Shown here piece by piece: positions 1-12,407 of a stretch of 64,000 bases of DNA. The notes under the pieces were generated by a model. That model was given only the letters and a program-made list of their open reading frames with translations. It ran no database searches and was not told the origin of the DNA. How positions within the stretch are numbered: position 1 is the first letter of the stretch; the number at the start of each line of letters is the position of its first letter. Position numbers and translations under genes: made by a program. Source of the stretch: Fodinibius sp. Rm-B-1B1-1 (GTDB lineage: Bacteria; Bacteroidota; Rhodothermia; Balneolales; Balneolaceae); assembly GCF_038594945.1 (NCBI RefSeq), contig NZ_JBCFYD010000002.1, positions 1,116,001 through 1,180,000 on the forward strand, given 5' to 3'.

Positions 1-123
1 GCGTCCACCATAGTTAGTAATGGCTATCTGCATGCCTTTTTCATTTTCGAGTTGAAAAAGGCGTGCATCAATGCCGTTAACAGCAGATTGAAATTCCTCT
101 TGTAGTGGGATCTCGTTATACAA
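1..123 (-). CDS. Aldose 1-epimerase (GalM-like), partial at window edge, possibly 5'-truncated
   Basis: The minus-strand frame runs off the left edge and encodes a segment ending in GMQIAITNYGGR. This is the N-terminal hallmark of galactose mutarotases, which interconvert the anomers of galactose. The only start I can offer is TTG at 121-123; an in-frame stop lies at 136-138. No signal peptide is encoded, although secreted relatives carry one before this segment. The gene may therefore have lost its 5' end, like other remains in this locus. A LacI-type operator lies about 90 bp upstream. A mutarotase fits a galactan locus. The family is fairly sure; start and integrity are not. Confidence 0.6.
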   Translation of the reverse strand, partial: MYNEIPLQEEFQSAVNGIDARLFQLENEKGMQIAITNYGGR

Positions 124-215
124 ATATGACTGTTTTTATTAAAAAACTGATTCCATCAAATTTAATTATGATGGTAGTGGCACTTTGATAGAATAACTAC
201 AAAACGCCATGCTAA

Positions 216-229
216 TGTTAGCGATAACA
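216..229. promoter_or_regulatory. LacI-type operator, TGTTAGCGATAACA
   Basis: Inverted repeat with arms TGTTA/TAACA around a central CG, flanked by A and A. It matches the consensus TGTTANCGNTAACA also seen at 15560, 17242 (one mismatch) and 22966. It lies upstream of the mutarotase fragment. Binding by the LacI protein encoded at 23053-24084 is inferred from co-occurrence in the same locus. Confidence 0.6.
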
Positions 230-291
230 AAGCTATATTACAAGTACTGAGTCCAAGCATATACGTTTTTTTAATAGGCCATATACCATAT

Positions 292-646
292 TTAAATTGC
301 TTCAAAAGAATGCTTTAATCGGATGTCTTTAGAAGATCGCCCGACTGCACGACTATCAGAAACCACCCCATCGCTGGTCGCAGGCAATATCCAAAATTGG
401 AGAATAAATATTAGTATATCCCAGTGCTTTAGCTTCTGAGCCTGTTACTTGTCCAATTTTAGATACCAGATCATCTACACGTTGTACTATATTTTTATTC
501 GGATCTTCATAGATATCTTTCTCTCCATTTTTATTAAAATCGATCCATCTTTCATGACATATATCGCTACTTTGTCCCATCGCTGAAATGGATAGGACAA
601 AGAGCAATACAAATGCGAAAACAAAGGTTTGGGCATTATGAATCAC
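292..646 (-). pseudogene. Decayed GH3 beta-glucosidase-type gene (N- and C-terminal ends only)
   Basis: A 96-codon frame starts with a clear signal peptide ending SAMGQ. It continues with GH3 N-terminal features: a YEDP-like motif, then RVDDLVSK, IGQVT, SEAKALGYTN and YSPILDIACDQRWGG. Intact GH3 proteins have about 70-100 residues between IGQ and the SEAKALG segment, and a further catalytic part after RWG; both are missing. The frame stops at 356-358. Immediately afterwards, in another frame, the sequence reads GRSSKDIRLKHSFEAI and a stop at 292-294, which resembles the extreme C-terminus (fibronectin-III-like domain) of GH3 enzymes. The gene has therefore lost its middle and been fused out of frame. 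The catalytic aspartate region is absent, so no activity is expected. It lies 15 bp after the GH2 gene. Confidence 0.8.
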
Positions 647-661
647 AATTAGATTACCTAT

Positions 662-3817
<3,156 letters not shown>

Positions 3818-4000
3818 TTAGTCGGTGTTATATCAATAATGATTTTTTAAAAATTCAGTTTTTCGAAAGTGTAACAGCACTTTTCATCTCACTCCAAATA
3901 GGGTAATTGCACCCTGGACACTTATATTATTACGTTCTATATGTATCTTTCCATTTTCTTTTAAAAAAACTCATAAGATTGAGCTAAAACTAGCAGTGAT

Positions 4001-5365
4001 TTATTCTGCTACCTGATTCATCTTGATGGAACTACTATAATTGGTATAATGGATGTATTCTTCGTTAAGCATCCACAATACCTGGAGCTTATTTCCCTCC
4101 ACCGCATTTCTAATAGCAACAGGACGTACGTTATCAGTATCAGAACCGGTGGTAATCGATTCCTGCTGCCATGATTTTCCACCGTCTGGGGTGACCCATT
4201 TTTCTATTTCAAATGTTCCTTCCCGCTGGCGGGACAAATACACGATATTGGGATTTTCGTGATCCAAGGCAATTCCCCCCGAATAATTGGGCTCACGTTC
4301 CTGCTCCCCCTCCGGTGTTTCGGGGAACCATCGTCCGGAATCAACCAGCTTATGATTTTGCCAACTACTGCCATCCCATTTTGCATAATGATAGATATGG
4401 GTAGAATCATTTGGGAAAGTAGCATAAACAATAGCCGGCGTTCCATTTTGATCTGCTGCCACATCCCAAATCCATGCCTTTGGACCTTCATTGCCATTAT
4501 AAACCAAGTCGGTTTCGGGCGGCGCAATAGGTAGGGTATCAGCAATCATTGATCCATCGGCATTACTATATTCTCCATCGTTGTAAGCCATATAGTAAAT
4601 ACTGTTGTTCTCCTCCAGCCGAGGATGCCCCTGTGTAAAAGCAAAATGAATTTTATCTCGTCCATTAGAAGCCAACTTTACATATGGGCGGCGATCTTTA
4701 TATTCTCTGTCGGGCAAAATTGCTATCTCTCCGCGACTCCAACTTTCTCCCCAATCTTTAGAAAAAGCATAATTGGGCTTAAAATCACTCCCACGCCAAA
4801 AAAGGTATAACGTATCCTCATCCTCCAAGTAGATTGGATTAGTGTACGTATAGGTATCACTATACTTGTTATACTTTTCATCATCATTGAGATCTAATTT
4901 CTCTGGCCCCTCCCATTCCATAATATCCTCAGGACTTTTAGACCTCTGCAACAAAATAGGTTCTTCTGTAGCATGTTTGGAATAAAAAACAAGAAGCTTA
5001 CCATCAGGTCTAATCACAATAGAAGGATTATTATGATCATCTGCCTGAAAATCTGGATCGATAATTTTTGTTTGAGTAGTTGAATCTTCGTGATCATAAT
5101 ACCCAACTACAATATCCCCTTCACTGCTGACCCATCCGGCATACGTACGCTGGTGCTTACCTTCAAAATAGACCGCTCTGGGATCAGAAAACCAGCACCA
5201 GGCACCATTTTCTGTAAAGACCGGAAAGTCTGCTCCTATAGTTGGCGATTTCTCGTCATAGCTTTCTGAACAACCAACGAATATCCCTAATAACAGAAAA
5301 CCTAAAATGAAATATCTGCTATTAGTCAGACCAGGATAAATTATATTTTGACTATTGTGTTCCAC
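4001..5365 (-). CDS. BNR-4-type beta-propeller lipoprotein, putative glycan-active enzyme
   Basis: The 454-residue protein has a long N-terminal region, a hydrophobic stretch and lipobox FVGC (C32), so it is probably a lipoprotein. The rest reads as a multi-bladed propeller with repeated strands and Asp-box-like turns such as SKDWGESW and TPDGGKSW. An aromatic-rich start, NGAWCWFSDPRAVYF, is typical of BNR-4 (PF15892-like) proteins. Related propellers include polysaccharide lyases (PL24, PL25, PL27) and the GH145 rhamnosidase. I cannot identify a catalytic residue or substrate. It lies between DUF1080 and the large GH2 gene. A role in debranching the same glycan is inferred from context only. 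It differs clearly from the second BNR protein at 17338-18675. Confidence 0.65.
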   Translation of the reverse strand: MEHNSQNIIYPGLTNSRYFILGFLLLGIFVGCSESYDEKSPTIGADFPVFTENGAWCWFSDPRAVYFEGKHQRTYAGWVSSEGDIVVGYYDHEDSTTQTKIIDPDFQADDHNNPSIVIRPDGKLLVFYSKHATEEPILLQRSKSPEDIMEWEGPEKLDLNDDEKYNKYSDTYTYTNPIYLEDEDTLYLFWRGSDFKPNYAFSKDWGESWSRGEIAILPDREYKDRRPYVKLASNGRDKIHFAFTQGHPRLEENNSIYYMAYNDGEYSNADGSMIADTLPIAPPETDLVYNGNEGPKAWIWDVAADQNGTPAIVYATFPNDSTHIYHYAKWDGSSWQNHKLVDSGRWFPETPEGEQEREPNYSGGIALDHENPNIVYLSRQREGTFEIEKWVTPDGGKSWQQESITTGSDTDNVRPVAIRNAVEGNKLQVLWMLNEEYIHYTNYSSSIKMNQVAE

Positions 5366-5466
5366 GATTTTTTATAATGTAATTTTTAAGAGAGATAACT
5401 AATCTCAGTTTCTATTCAATCTTCTACTGGCTATTATCAGCCAGTTTTTAACTCTTAATTTGTGGT

Positions 5467-6258
5467 TTATTCTAAGGGTTTGATCTTGATATCCTTAAAT
5501 TCTACGCCCTGCCCTTCGGCTTGCAAACCGATATAACCTTCTGTTAAAGCTTTCTCATCAACTTTTATATCAGGGTTAAAACCACTTACAACCCCACCCC
5601 CAATCTGGGGTTTGGTATATTCCAAAACTTTTGCACCATTTACTTTATGGATCACCAGTGAATCGCTGTAAACAACAAGCTCAGCATTTATCCATTCATC
5701 CCATTCAAAACTACCAGATGTAGAATTAATACAGTGTCGGTCATCGATCTCCCCCTTATAAAACACATCAGTACCGGGAGAACACATATTGGCCGTTGGC
5801 CTCGGATTTCCTTCTCTGTCAGCAGCCAGCATCTGGTATTCAACAGAAATAGGCCAATTTTGCTCTTTTAATATTGTTTCTGGATCCTGCGCGTGAAACA
5901 TTACACCACTATTTCTATGAGTATAGTCAGGTGCATCCTCTAACCACTGGTCCGTGAATCTATATTTGAACTTTAGGTGATACGAAGAAAAAGATTCCTC
6001 ATAAAATAAATGACCAAAACGTCCCCCAAATTTGTCATAGTCACCATAATTTACCTGGATAACTCCGTCTTTAACCCTAAATGTATTGGCATAATTTTCG
6101 CCCACTTCATGATGATGTATTTTAACAATCCAATCATCTATATCTTTACCATTGAAGAGGGGTTGCCATTTCGTACTATCTTTAGTTTGTGTTGTAGCAC
6201 CACCGGAGATAAAAAGCACCGAAATAGCTATTAATAAAATATATGTTGTATTATTCAT
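5467..6258 (-). CDS. DUF1080 (3-keto-disaccharide hydrolase-like) secreted protein
   Basis: A 263-residue protein with an N-terminal signal sequence and a single DUF1080 domain (PF06439), a concanavalin-like jelly roll. It starts at WQPLFNGKDIDDW and carries the family patterns NSGVMFHAQDPE in the middle and GYIGLQAEGQGVEFKDIKI at the end. Members are often found in Bacteroidota glycan loci, and some hydrolyse 3-keto-glycosides. No oxidoreductase that would make a 3-keto sugar is visible in this window, so that reaction is not supported here. A glycan-binding or ancillary hydrolytic role is equally possible. The gene lies 133 bp after the 812-residue GH2 gene in the same orientation. Confidence 0.75.
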   Translation of the reverse strand: MNNTTYILLIAISVLFISGGATTQTKDSTKWQPLFNGKDIDDWIVKIHHHEVGENYANTFRVKDGVIQVNYGDYDKFGGRFGHLFYEESFSSYHLKFKYRFTDQWLEDAPDYTHRNSGVMFHAQDPETILKEQNWPISVEYQMLAADREGNPRPTANMCSPGTDVFYKGEIDDRHCINSTSGSFEWDEWINAELVVYSDSLVIHKVNGAKVLEYTKPQIGGGVVSGFNPDIKVDEKALTEGYIGLQAEGQGVEFKDIKIKPLE

Positions 6259-6391
6259 TTAACTCTTTTCATCAGTTGGTGAATCAACTATTTCTTTAAT
6301 TCCATAATTAAGTGTTTTAATGTCAATCATATTAATATTTCCACCTTCAATAGATTTATCTGAATTAGATTAATCTTTTATAGAAAATTAC

Positions 6392-8830
6392 TTATTGAGC
6401 TTTAATGGTCACCTCAGCAGATTGCAGCCCTTTTCCTGTTGCTTTCACGTTAATATCTCCCTGCTTGCCATTGGATTGTAAAATAATCCGTGCCTTGCCA
6501 TTATAAACTTTCCGATAATCTGCTTTATAAGGCTCAATACTATTATGATTACTGTTTCCAACACCAATATTTTGGCCAGCACCCTCAATCATAAAATTAA
6601 TCTTATGCCGCGCATCAGGCACAACAACTCCTTCTCTGTCGGTAACCATAACCTCTACGCTAGAGATATCTTTACCATTAGCTCGTATTTCTGATCGATT
6701 AGGTTTCAATTCAATTTGATATGGTTCACCAGCAGTACTCAGTGTATAGGTAGCTACCTTTTTTCCTTCATTCTTAGCTTCAGCACGCAGTGTACCATTT
6801 TGATAAGGAACACTCCAACGAAGTGTATGGTTTTCAGCTTCGCTAATTTTTCTTGTTCCCATAGATTCTCCATTCAGGTATAACTCAACACTTTCAGCAT
6901 TAGAATAGGCAATAACCTCTACTTCTTCGTTTGTATAATCTTCCCAATTCCAGTGAGATTGAACCTCGGGCCAGTCATTTTCATCCGAAGGATTTATAGT
7001 TGATAGATAAACCATTGGCTCATCAGACCATAAACTTTGCCGATAATAAAAACCAGGTTTCCGGACATTGCTTAAACTTACCAGACCAGATCCATTACTA
7101 CGATTGGGAAACTGCCCAGCTTCTCCCAAGTAATCGATACCCGTCCATAGAAACTGTCCTGGTATATAATCGTTATTTTTAACTGCCAACCATGCTTCGT
7201 AGGAATCACCATTCTCACTACCAATCATTTTTCGACCAGGAAAATCTTGGTGATCTTCTTCATAAAATTCTTCTTGATAGTTATATCCTACTACATCAAG
7301 TAAAGCAGCATACCCGGTTTCATTTGCCAAGGGTATATTTGCTGATGCCGCGGTTACCGGACGGGTAGTATCAATTTCTTTTACATAGTCGTATAACTTA
7401 CGAGCAATTTCAGTTACGTGGTAACCGTCTGGTCGCCATTCCTGATAATTATCACGATTAGGATCGGTATAAGGATCGTTAGGATAATCAATTTCATTTC
7501 CAATACTCCATAATACAATAGAGGGATGATTCCGGTCGCGGCGAATCATATCCTGCAAATCCTTTTTTGCCCAGTCCTCAAAGAAATCGCTGTATCCATG
7601 TTGTGAATAATAGGTATTAAGCCCTGCTGCCCCTTCTTCTTCCCCAACATTCCATCCTTTAATCCATTTTTTCTTGCCAATTTCCCATTCATCAAAAGCT
7701 TCATCCATTACGATAAAACCCATTTCATCAGCCAAGTCAAGCAATTCTGGTGCCGGAGGATTATGACTTGTCCTGATAGCGTTAGCTCCCATCTCTTTCA
7801 TAATTTTAAGACGATCTTTCCATTCCTGTTTGGGTACAGCGGATCCCAGGGAACCGGCGTCGTTATGGAGACAAACCCCTTTGATAAGCATAGATTTTCC
7901 ATTCAGGAAGAATCCTTCATCGGCTTCAAATCGGAAGGTTCGAATACCAAATTTCGTTTCCTTTCGATCATAAATATTGTTATTGCTATAAATTTCCGTC
8001 ACATAATCATAAAGATGAGGATGCTCAACAGACCATCGGTTGGGATTGTCAACTGTTAGGACCTGATCCACTTTCCTTTCCGAATTTGGAGGTAGATGTA
8101 CAGAGGTTTCCCCATTGGAAATCTTTTTTCCAGATTTATTGACCATTCCCTTCAAAGTAATATTCTGTGATTCATCAGAATCATTTACTAAGGTAGTTGT
8201 TACCTTAACGGCAGCCTCACTCTCTGAAACTTCAGGAGTTCGAATATGTGTACCCCACTGTTTGATGTGCACCGGGTTCATCACCTTAAGCCAAACCTGC
8301 CGTGTAATACCGCTACCCGTATACCAGCGAGCATCAGCATAATTGGAATGGTCAACACGTACAGCAACTACATTTTCCTGATCTCCAAAATTAAGATGTT
8401 CAGTTAATTCGCGACTAAAGCTGATAAAACCATATGGACGTTTTCCCAGGTATTCGCCATTGATCCAAACCTCTGCATTTTGATAAACTCCATCGAAAAG
8501 GAGTTGAATCTTTTTATCACGCTTATCTTCCGATAAAGTAAAAGTTTTACGGTACCATCCAATCCCTCCCGGTAGATAGCCCTGTCCACTTGCCAGATCT
8601 TTACTAAATTTCTCTTCTATACTCCAGTCATGAGGTGTATCAATAGTACGCCATTCACTGTCATCAAATAAAGTAAACTGAGCTCCGTGGGCCTCTCCTA
8701 ACTGAAACTTCCAGTTATTATTAAAATCTATTTTCTCCCTGACCGGCTGCGCTAATAAAAGCGACGAAATGCTCAAAATTAAGAATAAAGCAATTCCCAA
8801 AATTTTAAGAAAGCGCATAAAATACCTCAT
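6392..8830 (-). CDS. Secreted GH2 beta-galactosidase-type enzyme with C-terminal Ig-like domains
   Basis: An 812-residue GH2 enzyme with signal peptide (about 1-28, ending SLLLAQ). Domains in order: sugar-binding jelly roll (GGIGWYRKTF, DGVYQNAEVWING), Ig-like sandwich, TIM barrel (VCLHNDAGSLGS, NAIRTSHNPP), then DUF4982-like and bacterial Ig-like domains from about residue 610. The acid/base is E446 in WSIGNEIDYP and the nucleophile E539 in MIGSENGDS. This type is common in plant-glycan loci and usually acts on beta-galactosides, though beta-glucuronidase or mannosidase activity in GH2 cannot be excluded from sequence. It lies 29 bp from the GH30 gene, so the two are probably co-transcribed. 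Confidence 0.88.
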   Translation of the reverse strand: MRYFMRFLKILGIALFLILSISSLLLAQPVREKIDFNNNWKFQLGEAHGAQFTLFDDSEWRTIDTPHDWSIEEKFSKDLASGQGYLPGGIGWYRKTFTLSEDKRDKKIQLLFDGVYQNAEVWINGEYLGKRPYGFISFSRELTEHLNFGDQENVVAVRVDHSNYADARWYTGSGITRQVWLKVMNPVHIKQWGTHIRTPEVSESEAAVKVTTTLVNDSDESQNITLKGMVNKSGKKISNGETSVHLPPNSERKVDQVLTVDNPNRWSVEHPHLYDYVTEIYSNNNIYDRKETKFGIRTFRFEADEGFFLNGKSMLIKGVCLHNDAGSLGSAVPKQEWKDRLKIMKEMGANAIRTSHNPPAPELLDLADEMGFIVMDEAFDEWEIGKKKWIKGWNVGEEEGAAGLNTYYSQHGYSDFFEDWAKKDLQDMIRRDRNHPSIVLWSIGNEIDYPNDPYTDPNRDNYQEWRPDGYHVTEIARKLYDYVKEIDTTRPVTAASANIPLANETGYAALLDVVGYNYQEEFYEEDHQDFPGRKMIGSENGDSYEAWLAVKNNDYIPGQFLWTGIDYLGEAGQFPNRSNGSGLVSLSNVRKPGFYYRQSLWSDEPMVYLSTINPSDENDWPEVQSHWNWEDYTNEEVEVIAYSNAESVELYLNGESMGTRKISEAENHTLRWSVPYQNGTLRAEAKNEGKKVATYTLSTAGEPYQIELKPNRSEIRANGKDISSVEVMVTDREGVVVPDARHKINFMIEGAGQNIGVGNSNHNSIEPYKADYRKVYNGKARIILQSNGKQGDINVKATGKGLQSAEVTIKAQ

Positions 8831-8859
8831 TATTATAGATTCAAGGTCACACAGGTATA

Positions 8860-10437
8860 CTAATTAGAAAGATCAGCTTGGAAAGTCATTATGGATCGAG
8901 CAGGAACCGTAATTGATTCATTAATAGGTATTGACTCTTGTCTTTGCAGGTTTTTATCACTGGATGTGAGATATGGTACAAACTCAGATAAACTTTGATC
9001 TCCAGAATTTTTAATACTGATCGAAATCTCTTTATCCAAATTCCCATAATTTACAAGTACAACGGTAAGTTGTCCTTTATCCTCATGAACATAAGCGGAG
9101 GCCATTACCTGCATGGCAGCTTCTTCTGCTGTAGCATCATCTGACCGACTAAGCCCCAACCGGACTGAACCCGGCCGTATAAATCTGCTATAGTTACCTA
9201 ATCCCCAAAGTAATTTTGAATCATAGATATCTCCATTCTCTATGTTTTTATCTATATAAACGAGTCCATCTTTATAATCATAAGGACTAACACCAAGCCA
9301 CCACTGCCAAGATGCAGCATTGGTAATAGTTAAATCAAAATGTATAATCCTGGCTACATAAAGGGCTGGATCTATACCTAAATCGCGCCCATTGCCCTGG
9401 ATTTCTTCATTATCGGCCAAGATACAATATTCAGACATCCAGTAATCAATAGGCTCATCAGCATTCTCTATATTTTTGCGTACTTGGCGACGGTGTTCAA
9501 TCATATCCGCAACTGGCCAAGTTGTAAAATAGCTATGTGCCGCCATTTTAGGAGCTATCGTTGAGAGATTTTTTACTTCACTTCCCGCTCCAAAAAAGTG
9601 TTCGGTCTGATTGCTTCTGCCAGAAAGATCTCCATCATATAAAAAATCGATCTGAGCTGTTTCTGGTATTTCAATTTTGCTATCTAAATCATATTCTTGA
9701 AGTTTCTGATCCAGAGCCTTAACTACTCCATCAATTTCTTCATTCTGATAAGGTGAACCCTCTTGCCCATTATCTTGTGACCAATCCCATTGGGGCTCAT
9801 TTACGGGACTAATGTAACTCAAAGGGGTTCCCTGACTGCTAAAATACTGGGCTATCTGAGCCAAATAATCGGCAAAATGCTCATAATTTGATTCAGAAAT
9901 ATTAGCTTCTTCGCCACCGTTCCCATAGGCTTGACCATTTTTAGTAAGTAGTATCGGGGGACTGTTCACGAATCCAATAAAATTCTCTACCCCCCGCTGG
10001 GATGCGGCTTCTACAAACCATTGCTGCCCCTGTTGACGACTCCAATCATAAGTACTGTCTGCAGCCAGAAAACTTTCGGCCCGGCGCCAAGGATCGCCAA
10101 TACCACTTTCATTGCCTTGGCGGGCACTCCCTGCCCCGATATTAAATCGCCATATTGATAATCCTATTCCTTCTGGATTACCTTGAGAATCTATCTCAGT
10201 ACTAAACAAATAGTCTGCTATATTTTCCCGTTTTTCCAGAGGCCAATTTTTTCCTACAAATTGGGTACTCCATGCGTCAGAAGCACCAAATCCTTCAATT
10301 TTTTGTTGTTTATTCTCAAAATCTACAGTCAGAGTCAAAATTTCTGACTCCGAATCAGAACTATTATTCCTTTCCTTAACGGTACCATCACATCCAATAA
10401 AAATGAGTAGAAGTCCCAGAAATATTTTACTTTTCAT
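8860..10437 (-). CDS. GH30 lipoprotein, probable endo-beta-1,6-galactanase
   Basis: A 525-residue GH30 enzyme with lipobox FIGC (C16), probably anchored in a membrane. It begins with QKIEGFGASDAWSTQFVGKN, a pattern found in GH30 beta-1,6-galactanases (subfamily 5), unlike the glucosylceramidase or xylanase subfamilies. The acid/base is E214 in SPVNEPQW and the nucleophile E336 in YWMSEYCIL. A C-terminal beta-sandwich follows from about residue 420. GH30_5 enzymes cut the beta-1,6-galactan side chains of arabinogalactan proteins. This gene is the strongest pointer that the locus targets type II arabinogalactan. The subfamily call rests on motif memory, not on a tree. Confidence 0.82.
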   Translation of the reverse strand: MKSKIFLGLLLIFIGCDGTVKERNNSSDSESEILTLTVDFENKQQKIEGFGASDAWSTQFVGKNWPLEKRENIADYLFSTEIDSQGNPEGIGLSIWRFNIGAGSARQGNESGIGDPWRRAESFLAADSTYDWSRQQGQQWFVEAASQRGVENFIGFVNSPPILLTKNGQAYGNGGEEANISESNYEHFADYLAQIAQYFSSQGTPLSYISPVNEPQWDWSQDNGQEGSPYQNEEIDGVVKALDQKLQEYDLDSKIEIPETAQIDFLYDGDLSGRSNQTEHFFGAGSEVKNLSTIAPKMAAHSYFTTWPVADMIEHRRQVRKNIENADEPIDYWMSEYCILADNEEIQGNGRDLGIDPALYVARIIHFDLTITNAASWQWWLGVSPYDYKDGLVYIDKNIENGDIYDSKLLWGLGNYSRFIRPGSVRLGLSRSDDATAEEAAMQVMASAYVHEDKGQLTVVLVNYGNLDKEISISIKNSGDQSLSEFVPYLTSSDKNLQRQESIPINESITVPARSIMTFQADLSN

Positions 10438-10471
10438 ATATAAATAGATGATAGGATCTTTTTAATTGTTA

Positions 10472-10636
10472 TTAACTTGAGATAAACTCTATAGCACACC
10501 CGCCAGCAGAAGCAAGTTGAATTTTCAGATCATCAGTTGCATTAACCTCCCTCTCCTCAATAATAATTAGCTTCGGCTGCTGTCCTGATTCAGGAGCATC
10601 TCTATAAAAAAATGAGTACTGTTTTAATACTGTTAT
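10472..10636 (-). pseudogene. C-terminal remnant of a GH97 gene
   Basis: An open stretch of 54 codons between stops at 10637-10639 and 10472-10474 has no start suited to a gene. It reads FYRDAPESGQQPKLIIIEER followed by a LKIQLASAGGCAIEF ending. This is the pattern of the last 40-50 residues of GH97 alpha-glucosidases/alpha-galactosidases: YRDxPxA, then IEExxV, then LKLAxGGGxAIxF. The rest of the gene is missing; the SusD gene begins about 55 bp upstream. A GH97 alpha-galactosidase would fit a galactan locus. The assignment rests on a short C-terminal match. Confidence 0.6.
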
Positions 10637-10691
10637 TTAGTAAATGGATAAGGGAGATACCCGATCATTGGTATCTCCCCCATTTAACCTG

Positions 10692-12401
10692 TTAATAACC
10701 GGGATTTTGTTCTAACTGACCATCTGATGCCTGTATTTCTTCTCTTGGAATTGGTAGCCAGTAATGTTTCTCTTCAAAGCTACGACCATCCAAAGCGACT
10801 TTACGTTCATATTCCAGGCTACCATCACCATTCTTTGTGATTCGCATGCCATATGCTGGCTCATTCTCGGTATCCATGGCTATCTCCCAACGTCTTACGT
10901 CATAGAATCGATGTTCTTCAAATGCTAATTCAATACGACGTTCATTACGAATGCGTTCTCTCATCTCGCTTTGGGTTAGATTCTGTGGCAGATCAGGCAT
11001 TCCAACACGGTTTCTAACCTCATTAACAGCATCATGAACACTTGCATCAGGTCCCGTTGCTTCATTCTGAGCTTCTGCATAATTGAGCAATACTTCAGCA
11101 TAGCGAATATATATCCAAGGCTGAGTGCTTTGACCATTCCAAGGATTAGTAATAGGTAAATCAGGATTGATGAATTTTCTAAGGTAGTACCCTGTTTTAC
11201 TCGTATTCCACGGCTGTTGCCCGTCTTCACTATCTCTGCCCCCGGGGACAAAAGTTTCTACCTCTCGGTCCCTATATTCAGCACCATTAAAAAGAATGGT
11301 TTCGTAAAATCGGGGGTCGCGATCTTCATAAGGATTTTGGGGATCATAACCTGAACCGGATTCATCTATAGGCATCCCATTATCCATCTCGTAATCATCC
11401 ACCAAGTTTTGGAGGGGAGTATTTCCAGCCCAACCACCGTATCCATTCGGTCCATTAGCAATCTCTAAAGGCAGGTGACGATTATCGAAGGTATATACAC
11501 GCTCAAAAATAATTTCAGAATTATTGTATGGTGTCAAAAACAACTCTCCATAATCGGGATATAATGAATATTTTTGCATATTCATTACCTCTTCTGCCGC
11601 ATCTGCTGCTGCTTGCCATTTATTTGGGTCATTATTTCCATCTGTATAAAGTGGACTGGCTGCATATAGAAGTAATCTGGATTTTAATGCTAAAGCTGCT
11701 CCTTTAGTAGCTCTTCCCTTTTCCCAATTAGAATTATGATCAGTCGGAAGATTTTGTGCCGCTTTATCCAGCTCAGAAACCACATAATCAATGGCTTCGC
11801 TGATGCTTGCTTTTTCATACAAGTCCTCTGCTAATAAGTTATCCTCAAGTTGGTACACTTCATCTCCCATAAGAGGCACTTCCCCATAATTTCTAATTAA
11901 ATCATGGTAGCGATATGCACGTACAAACTTAATTTCAGCAGTAAGCCTTTGTTTCTTAGACTCACTCATATTAACATCATCAATATTGTCTAAGAAAAGA
12001 TTACAATCGCGGATTACACGGTAACTTCTTCCCCAGATTGTACCAGCTATACCCAGATTGGCTGGAGAAAGTTCTCCTCTTTGTATCAGCCAGGTATCAT
12101 CATCATTATTATAAATTGATTCATCTGTAAGAGAACTCCAGAGAGCATATTCCCAGGTACGCCCAAATCCAGCGCCACTACTTTCCACACCTTCTTTGTT
12201 GGTCAGACGTGGACCTATATATGTATTAATAACAAATGCCTCAACCAATGAAGAATCTTGCCATATTGCATTATCTGCTAAACGATCTGTAGGTTGAACA
12301 TTTAATAGGTCTTGATCACAAGAACTTGTTATTAATAAGACTAATAACAATATCGTTGAATATATATATGTATATCTATTCTTATTCATAGCGTTATCCA
12401 T
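10692..12401 (-). CDS. SusD/RagB-family outer-membrane glycan-binding lipoprotein
   Basis: Surface lipoprotein that captures oligosaccharides and acts as the lid of the SusC transporter. 569 residues; a second in-frame start (12389) gives a more compact signal MNKNRYTYIY with lipobox SSC. SusD features include the N-terminal segment LLNVQPTDRLADNAIW, helical TPR-like repeats (EIKFVRAYRYHDLIRNYG) and the C-terminal RRIELAFEEHRFYDVRRW followed by YWLPIPREEI and NPGY. It begins 6 bp after the SusC stop, so the pair is co-transcribed. Its substrate is inferred from the neighbouring galactanases. Confidence 0.93.
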   Translation of the reverse strand: MDNAMNKNRYTYIYSTILLLVLLITSSCDQDLLNVQPTDRLADNAIWQDSSLVEAFVINTYIGPRLTNKEGVESSGAGFGRTWEYALWSSLTDESIYNNDDDTWLIQRGELSPANLGIAGTIWGRSYRVIRDCNLFLDNIDDVNMSESKKQRLTAEIKFVRAYRYHDLIRNYGEVPLMGDEVYQLEDNLLAEDLYEKASISEAIDYVVSELDKAAQNLPTDHNSNWEKGRATKGAALALKSRLLLYAASPLYTDGNNDPNKWQAAADAAEEVMNMQKYSLYPDYGELFLTPYNNSEIIFERVYTFDNRHLPLEIANGPNGYGGWAGNTPLQNLVDDYEMDNGMPIDESGSGYDPQNPYEDRDPRFYETILFNGAEYRDREVETFVPGGRDSEDGQQPWNTSKTGYYLRKFINPDLPITNPWNGQSTQPWIYIRYAEVLLNYAEAQNEATGPDASVHDAVNEVRNRVGMPDLPQNLTQSEMRERIRNERRIELAFEEHRFYDVRRWEIAMDTENEPAYGMRITKNGDGSLEYERKVALDGRSFEEKHYWLPIPREEIQASDGQLEQNPGY

Positions 12402-12407
12402 AATTGT

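Noticed and set aside
3884-3971. 28-codon open stretch reading KIHIERNNISVQGAITLFGV before a stop
   Set aside because: It resembles the end of a secreted glycan enzyme and might be another gene scrap, but I cannot tie it to a family, so it is not claimed.
5426-5450. Hairpin ACTGGCT/AGCCAGT followed by T run on the plus strand
   Set aside because: It looks like a terminator only on the strand without a gene; for the minus-strand genes there is no T run after it. No plus-strand transcript is expected there.
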